A stretch of 26,266 nt of DNA from a virus, in the IMG/VR virus record IMGVR_UViG_3300030107_003766, positions 1 to 26,266 of that record. The stretch is one strand, 5' to 3'. A program made the translations under genes and the position numbers. Shown in pieces: positions 1-5,889 of the stretch. Each line of letters opens with the position of its first letter. Within the stretch, counting starts at the first letter, position 1. The notes under the pieces are model-generated. The model worked only from the letters and a program-made list of their open reading frames with translations. It was not told where the DNA came from and searched no databases.

Positions 1-17
1 TTCATAGGAGTATTTAT

Positions 18-392
18 TTATTTTAAAAAATCCAAGTCATCCACATTACCATCTGTGTCAAAACTTGTATTACTAGCACTTGAGTTGTTAGAAACTGGTT
101 TAGGTTTTTTAGCAGCCAATTCTTTTTGTTTGCTATTCCAAGTATTAAAATCTTCTATCTCAATAGTAAGAACTTCTTTTTGATTTTTATTTAAATTTGC
201 CCACGCAGTTAATCCAACTTTTGTATCAGCTTTAAATGTTACATCGTCAAAAAAAGTAAATCCGCTTTTTTCTTCATTATCTTCAAAAAATAATGATGCA
301 GCTATTGGATATTTTTTACCCTCACTTTGATGATTTTTAATGACTTCTTTTAATTCCTTACCAGGATATAATGTTAATCTTATTTTAGGCAT
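18..392 (-). CDS. Putative ssDNA-binding protein with acidic C-terminal tip
   Basis: A 124-aa protein. Residues 1-90 look like a compact beta-rich domain (many alternating hydrophobic residues, such as IRLTLYP and EVLTIEIEDF). A Ser/Asn/Pro linker (about 97-112) follows, then an acidic end, DGNVDDLDFLK. An ordered domain, disordered linker and acidic-hydrophobic tip is the architecture of bacterial and phage single-strand binding proteins, whose tips recruit recombination and replication partners. I do not recognise the domain by sequence, so the function is inferred from the tail and from the neighbours. It is the last gene seen of a leftward operon and overlaps the upstream annealing-like gene by 8 bases, suggesting coupled translation. 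It could also be an unrelated acidic-tailed protein. Confidence 0.5.
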   Translation of the reverse strand: MPKIRLTLYPGKELKEVIKNHQSEGKKYPIAASLFFEDNEEKSGFTFFDDVTFKADTKVGLTAWANLNKNQKEVLTIEIEDFNTWNSKQKELAAKKPKPVSNNSSASNTSFDTDGNVDDLDFLK

Positions 393-1020
393 TTTCTAAT
401 GCATCCTTTCTCTTTCTTACTATGTCATCGATTTTCTCCTTTTGTTCGTTAGAAGCGGAATCAATCCATTTCTTGTAAGGTGTCGCAATTTTATTTAAAT
501 TGCCAGGATGAGAAGCATTTTCCAATACGGCGGAAAATTGCTCCATTTGACTATCAAAAGTCATATCCTCCCATCCTGACGGAAGACCATTCTGCGAATA
601 TGAAACAGCCGACTCATTCGAACTGTCCTTAATGGTCTTTTTTTTCCCAGGTTTTTTCTCTCCAGGAAACTCATCTTCATAAAAATCGCCATGTAAACCA
701 GCTAATTTTAATATAGCTCTACCTTTGGCTCTTTTTTCAGCCATAGCTACTGGATACATATTTTTTGTATTTTGTGGCGATGACTCTCCGTAAGTAATAA
801 TTTTATCTTTTATTGTTCGTGCAACACATTTCATTACACATATTCTTTTTTCTGAATTTAATTCAACTACTGATAATTCTTCAAAAATAACTTGTTCTTT
901 TCTGGCAATTTCTTCCAAATGTTTATGATTTATTACCCATGTTCCAAAGCAATCCCAAACAGCTTCCTTACCCATTCCATATTTTTTTAATAAATTAATA
1001 GTTTTTGGATCGGCTGCCAT
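385..1020 (-). CDS. Putative single-strand annealing (ERF/Rad52-like) recombination protein
   Basis: A 211-aa protein. The N-terminal half (1-120) contains the stretch YPVAMAEKRAKGRAILKLAG, typical of a phage family found next to SSB and exonuclease genes. The pattern (basic helix, conserved GES-P, then AEKRA..RA..KL.GL..DFYEDE) is reminiscent of ERF/Rad52-type annealing proteins, but I cannot assign a Pfam family with certainty. The C-terminal third (about 125-211) is Lys/Ser-rich, then helical. GGAGGA lies just upstream of the ATG. Its start shares one base with the stop of the upstream 59-aa gene, and downstream it overlaps the acidic-tailed protein gene. An annealing protein beside a PD-(D/E)XK exonuclease would make a lambda Red-like pair. 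The role is an inference from synteny and motif. Confidence 0.5.
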   Translation of the reverse strand: MAADPKTINLLKKYGMGKEAVWDCFGTWVINHKHLEEIARKEQVIFEELSVVELNSEKRICVMKCVARTIKDKIITYGESSPQNTKNMYPVAMAEKRAKGRAILKLAGLHGDFYEDEFPGEKKPGKKKTIKDSSNESAVSYSQNGLPSGWEDMTFDSQMEQFSAVLENASHPGNLNKIATPYKKWIDSASNEQKEKIDDIVRKRKDALENA

Positions 1021-1199
1021 TATTCCTCCATTAAAGTTACTAATTTGTTTAATTTTAATTGTAACTTTGTTGGTTTAGGTGGGTTATTTTTTCTTTTTTC
1101 ACATTCTTTTTTTGTTTTTTCTTCTCTATCCATATTTTTCCAATCTTGTGCTGAACAAATTATTTTATCTGTTGCATAAAAATTAATCACATTTTCCAT
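1020..1199 (-). CDS. 59-aa hypothetical protein in the recombination operon
   Basis: A small reading frame beginning MENVINFYATDKIICSAQDW, followed by a strongly charged Lys/Glu segment and a Lys/Leu-rich C-terminus ending TLMEE. Its start is preceded by GAGGAGGT at good spacing, the clearest ribosome-binding site in this operon. It overlaps the end of the exonuclease gene by 13 bases and its TAA shares one base with the next ATG. That tight packing and strong Shine-Dalgarno make it a real gene despite its length. The residues near WKNMDREEK are likely helical. No function is recognised. It may be a small accessory factor for the exonuclease/annealing pair. Confidence 0.65.
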   Translation of the reverse strand: MENVINFYATDKIICSAQDWKNMDREEKTKKECEKRKNNPPKPTKLQLKLNKLVTLMEE

Positions 1200-2125
1200 A
1201 ACGATTTTACCTCCTCTAAATCTTCTGGTTTATAATCACGCCACATATAATGATCAAAATCAGGTTGTATGTGTGCAGCAATAACTTCAGGATCATCTGA
1301 AACTTTTAATAAATTTTGCCTGGCTAATTGTATTGAACGACTATGTGTTATAAATTTTGATAAACCTATGTTTGTTAATGCATCACAATTTTCTGGTGTA
1401 AAAATTGCATAATCATCTTCTTTGTTGCCACTAGCATAAATAATAACTGGTATTAAATCTGTTGCTTTATTGTAAAAAGCAACTTGTTGATTGTGCGAAT
1501 ACATAGGTGTTGCTGGTATTGATGCACTTCTAAATCCAATTTTATTTGTTTTTTTACTAACAACACTTTGGAACCATCTTGTTTTAAATTCTATAACATG
1601 AGTATCTGATCCAATATCCATTCTACCAATAGTAGTAATGTCAATATTGTCATGTTTGTAACTGACATATTTTTCTGTAGTTAAATTTTTTAATTTTTTA
1701 ATTCCAAATTCTAAAAATGCTTTTATGCTGTTTTTTATGCAAAGTGGTATTCGTTCTAATACTTCATCAGCGTGAACTTTATCTTTATCTTGCCAATCAT
1801 GTAAAATACATTGTTCTTTAAAGTGTTGGACCGCACTATCGATTGCTTGTTTTTCAGTAAAATTATTAAAAACCCATCCACCTAAACCAAATGGTTCTAA
1901 AGTTACTTCTGTTCCATCTTGCGTTGTAATTGTTCTGTTAGTATCGCCCTGAACAGAGTTACCAGCTTTCATGTTTGGATTAGGTTTTTTATTTCTTCTC
2001 CATGCTTGTGTATTTACACAATATTCGTAAAACCAGTTGTCTAAAGGTTTAGCGTCTTGTGATGGAGAAAAATGGTCAATATCCCATTTAGAATAGTAAT
2101 CAGGAACAAACTCTATTTCTGACAT
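1187..2125 (-). CDS. PD-(D/E)XK exonuclease (RecB/Cas4/lambda-exo type)
   Basis: A 312-aa protein counted from the ATG at 2125. The catalytic PD-(D/E)XK signature is visible as GRMD (Asp170) followed by VIEFKTRW (Glu179, Lys181). A downstream QVAFY (Gln214 to Tyr218) fits the QxxxY motif of the RecB/Cas4/AddB nuclease group. The N-terminal part has the W...NPNMKAGNSVQGD segment expected before the nuclease core. The role is probably 5'-3' resection of dsDNA ends to feed the neighbouring annealing protein in phage recombination or concatemer formation. An upstream in-frame TTG at 2131 would add two residues, but the ATG has GGGA about 7 bases before it and is preferred. It is first in its operon, with a promoter just upstream. 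Confidence 0.85.
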   Translation of the reverse strand: MSEIEFVPDYYSKWDIDHFSPSQDAKPLDNWFYEYCVNTQAWRRNKKPNPNMKAGNSVQGDTNRTITTQDGTEVTLEPFGLGGWVFNNFTEKQAIDSAVQHFKEQCILHDWQDKDKVHADEVLERIPLCIKNSIKAFLEFGIKKLKNLTTEKYVSYKHDNIDITTIGRMDIGSDTHVIEFKTRWFQSVVSKKTNKIGFRSASIPATPMYSHNQQVAFYNKATDLIPVIIYASGNKEDDYAIFTPENCDALTNIGLSKFITHSRSIQLARQNLLKVSDDPEVIAAHIQPDFDHYMWRDYKPEDLEEVKSLWKM

Positions 2126-2152
2126 AAACAATTCCCGAACATAATAGGAACT

Positions 2153-2182
2153 GTATTAGCATTAAATACTAATTGTCGTCAA
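2153..2182 (-). promoter_or_regulatory. Sigma70-like promoter of the leftward recombination operon, with operator-like dyad
   Basis: Reading the minus strand, TTGACG (2182-2177), 18 bases, then TAATAC (2158-2153), about 28 bases before the exonuclease ATG. The spacer and the -10 carry ATTAGCATTAAATACTAAT (2155-2173), an imperfect palindrome in which 16 of 18 flanking positions are symmetric. A repressor bound there would block RNA polymerase. The repressor gene ending at 2200 is the obvious candidate. The promoter match is direct; the operator role is inference. Confidence 0.6.
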
Positions 2183-2199
2183 TAAGTTTGCAAAAAATG

Positions 2200-2829
2200 T
2201 TAATATGGCTTTAAATTTAGAGCTTTTAAATTAACACTACCCTCTAAAATACTGCACCAATCCACCTCAATATACAATGTAGATGTGCTGTGCATAAGCT
2301 GAAATGGGTGTTTATTAGTTTTTATATTTGGTTTTCCAAGCCAACCAACATATAATTTTTGATCTCCTGATCTTTGTATTATACTTATGTGATTGTAAGC
2401 TCTTTCATCTTTTTTTCCTAATCTTTGAAATTTACTATCAAAAATATGAACTAAACCCTCATCAAATTTAAAATGAAAACTAGAGTCTTGGTCCTCTGAA
2501 CCACGATAAACTATTCCATACCAACCTGGTCTAACACTTGGTAAATCTATGTGTAGTCTGTCAAATTTAAACAATTCTACTGGACCATTAGTATGATATT
2601 GACCAGATATTTCTAGTGGCATTGGTGGAAATAATAAAATTTGTGCAGATGGTATTTGTAATTCTTGTATATTTGCAATTTTTTCTGCTAATGATGGCGT
2701 TAAACTTGCATTACCATTTAATACTTTGTTTAAATGAACTTTATTAATATTAATTTTTTTTGCCAATATTTCTTGTGTAATACCAGCTTCAGCCATTTTT
2801 TCTCTTAACTTTTGCATTTCAATAATCAT
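2200..2829 (-). CDS. CI-like transcriptional repressor (XRE-type HTH plus unknown C-terminal domain)
   Basis: A 209-aa protein. The N-terminus (about 5-55) is a canonical XRE/Cro-CI helix-turn-helix, with ITQEILAKKININKVHLNKVLNG and a following LTPSLAEKIA helix. The C-terminal 150 residues are beta-rich (GPVELFKFDRLHID, GWYGIVYRG, KLYVGWLG) and could be a dimerisation or peptidase-like fold. I see no obvious Ser/Lys dyad or Ala-Gly cleavage site of S24/LexA repressors. The gene diverges from the Cro-like gene at 2924, the arrangement of a phage immunity switch. There is no Shine-Dalgarno before the ATG and a TATAAT sits only six bases upstream, so the mRNA may be leaderless, as lambda cI is from PRM. 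The family is clear; the repressor role is strongly suggested by context. Confidence 0.75.
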   Translation of the reverse strand: MIIEMQKLREKMAEAGITQEILAKKININKVHLNKVLNGNASLTPSLAEKIANIQELQIPSAQILLFPPMPLEISGQYHTNGPVELFKFDRLHIDLPSVRPGWYGIVYRGSEDQDSSFHFKFDEGLVHIFDSKFQRLGKKDERAYNHISIIQRSGDQKLYVGWLGKPNIKTNKHPFQLMHSTSTLYIEVDWCSILEGSVNLKALNLKPY

Positions 2830-2923
2830 AATATATTATAGCTTTTAATTCTATAGATAATAAATGCAACTAAAATATTTATTATTTGCAAAAAAAGATA
2901 ATTAGTATAGAAAAATTAGCTAA
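2830..2923. promoter_or_regulatory. Divergent immunity-switch control region
   Basis: This 94-bp, nearly all-AT gap separates the leftward repressor gene from the rightward Cro-like gene. On the minus strand TATAAT (2840-2835) has TTATTA 17 bases upstream. On the plus strand TATAGA (2906-2911) is 12 bases before the cro-like ATG. Two TGCAA words (2865-2869 and 2887-2891) are 22 bp apart, two helical turns. ATTAGTAT (2901-2908) matches a half-site of the dyad at 2155-2173. These are candidate operators, not proven ones. Confidence 0.5.
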
Positions 2924-3130
2924 ATGACTTTACACGAATGGAAAACTCTTAAAAACATTAGAACTTTAAGGGAATTAGCTAATAAAATAGGTGTAAATGA
3001 GTCAAAAAATCCTGCGAGATTAGTTCAAAGATGGTTAAATGGCACTTCTTATCCAAGAAAACGCCATTTGGATATGATCTTTAAGGCAACAAATGGCAAA
3101 GTTACAGCAAACGATTTCTTTACCCAATAA
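2924..3130 (+). CDS. Cro-like / YdaS-type HTH regulator
   Basis: A 68-aa protein consisting almost entirely of one helix-turn-helix. RTLRELANKIGVNESKNPAR forms helix 1 and the turn, RLVQRWLNGTSYPRKRHLD carries the recognition helix, and a final helix follows. The W.NG..YPRKRHL pattern resembles YdaS/Cro-type phage antitermination-switch regulators. It is the first gene of the rightward early operon, divergent from the CI-like gene, and so is the natural Cro counterpart that shuts off repressor synthesis. The next gene overlaps its 3' end by 38 bases. There is no clear Shine-Dalgarno (the ATG follows TTAGCTAA), so translation may begin on a very short leader. The HTH assignment is firm; the Cro role is inferred from position. 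Confidence 0.7.
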   Translation: MTLHEWKTLKNIRTLRELANKIGVNESKNPARLVQRWLNGTSYPRKRHLDMIFKATNGKVTANDFFTQ

Positions 3131-3437
3131 AATTAAAGTTGGATCGGTGGACATATTTGTCCAGTTAATAGACGGATTAGTTGATATTTCAGAGGATGAG
3201 GGAAGTTATGACGGAACAAAACAAACCATAATACTAGATAAAAACCTTATAGAACGCCAAAATTCTTACTCTTTGTTACTGCTTTTACACGAATTGGACC
3301 ATGTTATTTATGAACAACACCTTTTAAAATCAGCAGATGAGGAAATAGTCGTCAATGCTTTTTCCCATGCTACTGTTCAAATACTGCGAGATAATCCTGA
3401 TTTAAAAAAATGGATTGATTTATGCCTGACATCATAA
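3093..3437 (+). CDS. HELDH zinc metallopeptidase, ImmA/IrrE-like
   Basis: A 114-aa protein with a zinc-peptidase signature, LLLHELDHVIYEQ, at about 62-74 (HExxH at 66-70). A downstream EEIVVNAFSHA (83-93) can supply the glutamate third ligand, as in ImmA/IrrE-type (gluzincin) peptidases. The preceding beta-strand text (TKQTIILDKNLIE) fits small phage-borne members of this group, which often end with NP and a hydrophobic helix, seen here as NPDLKKWIDLCL. It overlaps the Cro-like gene by 38 bases and the DnaA-like gene by 16. In Bacillus ICEBs1 and several phages an ImmA peptidase cleaves the neighbouring XRE repressor, so cleavage of the 2200-2829 product is a testable guess. Catalytic class is well supported; substrate is not. 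Confidence 0.7.
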   Translation: MAKLQQTISLPNKIKVGSVDIFVQLIDGLVDISEDEGSYDGTKQTIILDKNLIERQNSYSLLLLLHELDHVIYEQHLLKSADEEIVVNAFSHATVQILRDNPDLKKWIDLCLTS

Positions 3438-3850
3438 AAGCAAATAAATTTGAGCAAGATAAATTAGATAAAATTAAATTTAAAAAAAAAGAATGGAAAG
3501 TTGTAAAAGATATAACTGTTGAGCTTACAGAATTTGAAGTTAAATCTATAAAAAAATTAGTCAACAATCCTATTGTTATGCGTATGATTGCTGATTATCC
3601 AAGAGCAATAGTAAAAGATGGTTTATTTGAAAATGCACACAAAGTTTGCAAATATTATGGGATAAGCCTGGAGCAATTAGTCGGCAAAAAAAGAGATCGT
3701 TATATAGTTCAAGCTAGGCGTGATTTTTGTCATTTAACTAAAAAAAATACAAAACAAAGTGTTGGTAGGTTTTTAAAAAGAGATCATACTATGGTTATTC
3801 ACTATTTAAAGCAGCCACCACATAATTTGGATAAAATTAATGCTACTTAA
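3422..3850 (+). CDS. Stand-alone DnaA domain IV-like DNA-binding protein
   Basis: A 142-aa protein. Residues 73-131 match the C-terminal DNA-binding domain of the bacterial initiator DnaA. YYGISLEQLVGKKRDRYIVQ is followed by ARRDFCHLTKK and by the signature RDHTMVIHYLK (120-130), equivalent to the RDHTTVxHA motif that contacts DnaA boxes. There is no AAA+ ATPase: the N-terminal 72 residues are basic and lack Walker motifs. It cannot unwind an origin alone. It might bind DnaA-box-like sites on the phage genome, compete with host DnaA, or recruit replication partners. It sits between the metallopeptidase and a winged-helix initiator-like gene, overlapping both, so replication control is the natural reading. 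The domain call is confident; the biological role is inferred. Confidence 0.8.
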   Translation: MPDIIKANKFEQDKLDKIKFKKKEWKVVKDITVELTEFEVKSIKKLVNNPIVMRMIADYPRAIVKDGLFENAHKVCKYYGISLEQLVGKKRDRYIVQARRDFCHLTKKNTKQSVGRFLKRDHTMVIHYLKQPPHNLDKINAT

Positions 3851-4445
3851 AAGATGGAAGTTATTACTTGAAGTTATGGCGGATAATACACTTCATGCGA
3901 GTTCTTATCGTGTTATGACTTTTATGTTAAATCGAGAAAATTCAAAGACTAAAGCTCTATTTCCTAGCCATAAAAAACTAGCAGAAGATACTAATTTGTC
4001 GGAGAGATCAGTTAGGCGTGGTGTTGATAGCTTAATTGTAAATAATTATTTAATAAAAATTAAAAGAGGAGGTCCAGGAGTATCCACAAGGTATGCGATT
4101 AACTACAAACAGAGGACAATTATGTCAAAATTAGAGGACAATAATGACCGTAACATACGGACAGATATGACCGACAAATCTACTAATAAATCTACTAATG
4201 AATCTAGGGTAAAAATTAATCACGCTGTTAATAGATTGGCTAAAAATTTAAATGGCAATTATAAAGCAGTAAAAGAGGGTAAAAGAAAAGCATTTAATAG
4301 TAATGATGAAGTATATGCTAGAATATTAAAAAAAACGGGAAGTTTTGAAAAAGCACAAGCATATTTAGACTTAAAAAATTCTGCGGATTTTAACGATAAA
4401 ACGAAAGCAGAAGATTTTGCTAAATATCTTGGATGTCTGAAATAA
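3840..4445 (+). CDS. Winged-helix replication-initiator-like protein (HTH_36 type)
   Basis: A 201-aa protein. Residues about 17-90 form a helix-turn-helix of the kind in phage replication proteins (HTH_36 / lambda O N-terminus). HASSYRVMTFMLNRENSKT is helix 1, FPSHKKLAEDTNLSERSVRR is the HTH, and LIVNNYLIKIKRGGPGVSTR is the wing hairpin. A Ser/Thr/Asn linker (about 100-122) leads to a basic helical C-terminal domain that I do not recognise. Proteins of this build bind repeated sites at phage origins and recruit host helicase loaders. The start overlaps the previous gene by 11 bases; an alternative ATG at 3876 would remove 12 residues, and neither has a strong Shine-Dalgarno. No helicase or primase is encoded nearby, consistent with use of host enzymes. 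Confidence 0.65.
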   Translation: MLLKRWKLLLEVMADNTLHASSYRVMTFMLNRENSKTKALFPSHKKLAEDTNLSERSVRRGVDSLIVNNYLIKIKRGGPGVSTRYAINYKQRTIMSKLEDNNDRNIRTDMTDKSTNKSTNESRVKINHAVNRLAKNLNGNYKAVKEGKRKAFNSNDEVYARILKKTGSFEKAQAYLDLKNSADFNDKTKAEDFAKYLGCLK

Positions 4446-4870
4446 CAACACACGATTTAATTATATTATTTGAAGAAGCTGCCAGAACAGATCGCAGATT
4501 ACCACCAGCTATTAAAAAACAAAAAACAACAGCTAGTTGGTTGGCTACTAAACAAGAAAAAATGTATTCTCATTCCTGGAATAAAGTAGATTTTGTGATT
4601 AGACCAAGCTCAAAAGACATTAGTCGGTGGTGGGTTGCTAGTATTATTCTCCGGGAAGTTGTTGAGGATATAGACTTAAAAAGGATTATTTGGCTGAAAG
4701 CAAAAAAATTTCCTTGGACTCATATAGCTAGGTTTGTCGGTGTAGATAGACGGAAAGTAAAAAAGATGTGGGAAGAAGAAATTATGTATATTCGGTTATG
4801 GCTGCAACTTCATAAACAAAATAAAAAAATTAATGACATAATTGACAAAATAATGTTAAGAAAAGGATAG
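4433..4870 (+). CDS. DUF6362-like protein with HTH
   Basis: A 145-aa protein resembling the DUF6362 family common in alphaproteobacterial phages. Visible family marks are FEEAARTDRRLPPA near the N-terminus (14-26), a central SSKDISRWWVASIILREV helix, and a C-terminal HTH, RRIVWL-like IIWLKAKKFPWTHIARFVG followed by DRRKVKKMWEEE. The C-terminal part resembles an RNA polymerase sigma region 4 or terminase-small-subunit HTH, so DNA binding is likely. It is the last gene of the rightward early operon, overlapping the initiator-like gene by 13 bases and ending 10 bases before a convergent gene. Possible roles are late transcription activation or a packaging accessory. The family is recognised; its function is not established. 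Confidence 0.65.
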   Translation: MSEITTHDLIILFEEAARTDRRLPPAIKKQKTTASWLATKQEKMYSHSWNKVDFVIRPSSKDISRWWVASIILREVVEDIDLKRIIWLKAKKFPWTHIARFVGVDRRKVKKMWEEEIMYIRLWLQLHKQNKKINDIIDKIMLRKG

Positions 4871-4880
4871 AATGAGAGTT

Positions 4881-5084
4881 CTAGTCGGATTTTTTTAGTT
4901 CGTTATATTTTTCAGCCATTGACAAAAAATTTTTTAAATATCTAGGCGGTTTAGTCGGTCCATTAACCCATCTTGATATTATGTTTCTATCGTTTGTTGA
5001 TGCTGTATTAAATAACAACTTACACAAGTCGCCTTGAGTCATTTTATTTTTTTTTAAAAATGCTTGTAACTGTTTGGAAGTCAT
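4881..5084 (-). CDS. Small XRE/YdaS-type HTH regulator
   Basis: A 67-aa single-domain helix-turn-helix protein: LQAFLKKNKMTQGDLCKLLF, then a short insertion (NTASTNDR), NIISRWVNGPTKPPRYLKN as the recognition helix, and a short C-terminal helix. Its build resembles the Cro-like protein at 2924 (both have W-NG and P-R-L signatures), so it is a second Cro/YdaS-type switch protein. It converges on the rightward early operon and is separated from the leftward small-gene cluster by a terminator, so it has its own promoter. A TATAAT (5106-5101 on the minus strand) lies 16 bases before the ATG and no Shine-Dalgarno is present. The promoter overlaps a 19-bp element repeated at 6744-6762, which suggests autoregulation and control of the cluster at 5164-6713. 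Confidence 0.7.
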   Translation of the reverse strand: MTSKQLQAFLKKNKMTQGDLCKLLFNTASTNDRNIISRWVNGPTKPPRYLKNFLSMAEKYNELKKSD

Positions 5085-5092
5085 AAAGGTTT

Positions 5093-5111
5093 TATATACT
5101 ATTATATGATA
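5093..5111. promoter_or_regulatory. Copy 1 of a duplicated 19-bp control element, overlapping a -10
   Basis: The plus strand reads TATATACTATTATATGATA. It matches the element at 6744-6762 at 18 of 19 positions and covers the minus-strand TATAAT of the HTH gene ending at 4881. It is a candidate operator for that regulator. Confidence 0.5.
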
Positions 5112-5113
5112 AA

Positions 5114-5143
5114 AAAAACCCCCTTATTAAAGAGGGTTTTAGT
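5114..5143 (-). terminator. Intrinsic terminator of the leftward small-gene operon
   Basis: A hairpin with arms AAAACCC-C-CTT and AAG-A-GGGTTTT (one internal mismatch, loop ATTA). Read on the minus strand it is followed by an eight-base T run (5118-5111). It lies about 20 bases past the stop of the leftward gene at 5164 and just before the promoter of the next leftward gene. On the plus strand the arm also ends in TTTT, so weak bidirectional use is possible. Confidence 0.8.
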
Positions 5144-5158
5144 CGGTTTTTAGTCGGT
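5137..5158 (+). repeat. Tandem 11-bp direct repeat TTTTAGTCGGT
   Basis: Two perfect adjacent copies (5137-5147 and 5148-5158). They are the densest part of a one-orientation cluster of TAGTCGG words at 3678, 4621, 4882, 4952, 5140, 5151 and 5459. The 11-bp period is one helical turn, so both copies face the same side of the DNA, as protein-binding iterons do. Confidence 0.65.
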
Positions 5159-5163
5159 ATTAT

Positions 5164-5430
5164 TTATTCTTTATAAAAAACATTATATCTATCAATACAG
5201 CTCATATGTGATATTTTTTCAACTAAATCCAATAATTTGTTTTGTAATTTATGAGATTTTTTGTAGTCAATTTTATTAAATAAACTAATGTGGTTACAAT
5301 AAGGTTCATGTTGTTCAATTTGACAATCTAAAAACCAAAACCAAGTATCTCTAAAATCTTGTGTTGATTGTCCCATATCTTCATCTAAATCTCTAAAGTT
5401 ATGGATAACAGTAGGTGTATATTTACTCAT
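5164..5430 (-). CDS. 88-aa hypothetical protein of the leftward small-gene operon
   Basis: An 88-aa acidic protein beginning MSKYTPTVIHNFRDLDEDMG. It has an aromatic patch (DTWFWFLDCQIEQHEPYCNH) with two Cys and two His that might bind metal, and a helical C-terminus (KLQNKLLDLVEKISHM). The family is unrecognised. It is the last gene of the operon: the terminator follows and one TAGTCGGT word precedes its leader. The start is set by AGGAGCTTAAAAA directly before the ATG, the same leader used by two other genes here. Small unknown proteins in this position are often early host-takeover or anti-defence factors, but nothing in the sequence proves that. Confidence 0.65.
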   Translation of the reverse strand: MSKYTPTVIHNFRDLDEDMGQSTQDFRDTWFWFLDCQIEQHEPYCNHISLFNKIDYKKSHKLQNKLLDLVEKISHMSCIDRYNVFYKE

Positions 5431-5471
5431 TTTTTAAGCTCCTTTGCTAATTGGTATTTAGTCGGTTTAAT

Positions 5472-5663
5472 TTAAATAGAGATTATTTCTCCGCTAAATT
5501 GTAATTTATTTTGAATTTGTTCATAAATAAAATTTTTTTCAATTTTATGTATTTTACAACTTTTTGGAATTATTGCTCCGTATCTGTCTTTAATTTCAAT
5601 ATCATTATTTTTTATGATCCAATAAATAGGATAATAATATTTTTCTAGTTCTTGATTAGTCAT
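5472..5663 (-). CDS. 63-aa hypothetical protein of the leftward small-gene operon
   Basis: A 63-aa protein starting MTNQELEKYYYPIYWIIKNN and ending LQFSGEIISI. It is rich in Tyr, Ile and Lys, with alternating hydrophobic residues suggesting a small beta or alpha-beta fold. No domain or membrane segment is recognised. The start is well supported by AGGAGCTTAAAAA before the ATG. It lies three bases after the upstream gene's stop, with a 41-base gap to the next start that contains ATTTAGTCGGT. Confidence 0.6.
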   Translation of the reverse strand: MTNQELEKYYYPIYWIIKNNDIEIKDRYGAIIPKSCKIHKIEKNFIYEQIQNKLQFSGEIISI

Positions 5664-5666
5664 TTT

Positions 5667-5876
5667 TTAAGCTCCTTTTTTTAGTTTAATTAATCTAGTA
5701 TTACTTAAGCCTGATCTTTTTACCTTGTTTTGACCAGCATAATTTGAGGGTATTACTTCAATACTGTCAACTGATCTTCCTAGACGATCAGTTAAACCTA
5801 CTCGAATATTTATTATTCCTAGAGGTGTTTCAATATGAAGTAATTTTTTGCTGTTATAATGTGAAATAGTTTTCAT
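5667..5876 (-). CDS. 69-aa hypothetical basic protein of the leftward small-gene operon
   Basis: A 69-aa basic protein. The central stretch IETPLGIINIRVGLTDRLGR followed by SVDSIEVIP reads as a small beta-barrel-like fold, and the C-terminus (KRSGLSNTRLIKLKK) is positively charged, so nucleic acid binding is conceivable. I have the impression of similar short proteins in marine phages but cannot name a family. The identical AGGAGCTTAAAAA leader precedes its ATG; that leader overlaps the TAG stop of the 26-aa membrane peptide gene upstream, so the two are likely translated in sequence. Confidence 0.6.
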   Translation of the reverse strand: MKTISHYNSKKLLHIETPLGIINIRVGLTDRLGRSVDSIEVIPSNYAGQNKVKRSGLSNTRLIKLKKGA

Positions 5877-5889
5877 TTTTTAAGCTCCT
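5874..5889 (-). promoter_or_regulatory. Repeated translation-initiation leader (also at 5428-5443 and 5661-5676)
   Basis: The plus-strand word CATTTTTTAAGCTCCT is identical in all three places, giving AGGAGCTTAAAAAATG on the mRNA. A variant with two extra bases precedes the gene starting at 6522 (6520-6537). Identity extends beyond the Shine-Dalgarno core through the whole spacer, which is more than ribosome binding requires. This suggests duplication, or selection for equal expression or a shared regulator. Confidence 0.75.

Noticed and set aside
2126-2131. TTG start two codons upstream of the exonuclease ATG
   Set aside because: The ATG at 2125 is better placed after GGGA and needs no rare start codon.
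4080-4088. DnaA box-like GTATCCACA
   Set aside because: One mismatch to TTATCCACA, a single copy within a gene, no cluster; not called an origin.
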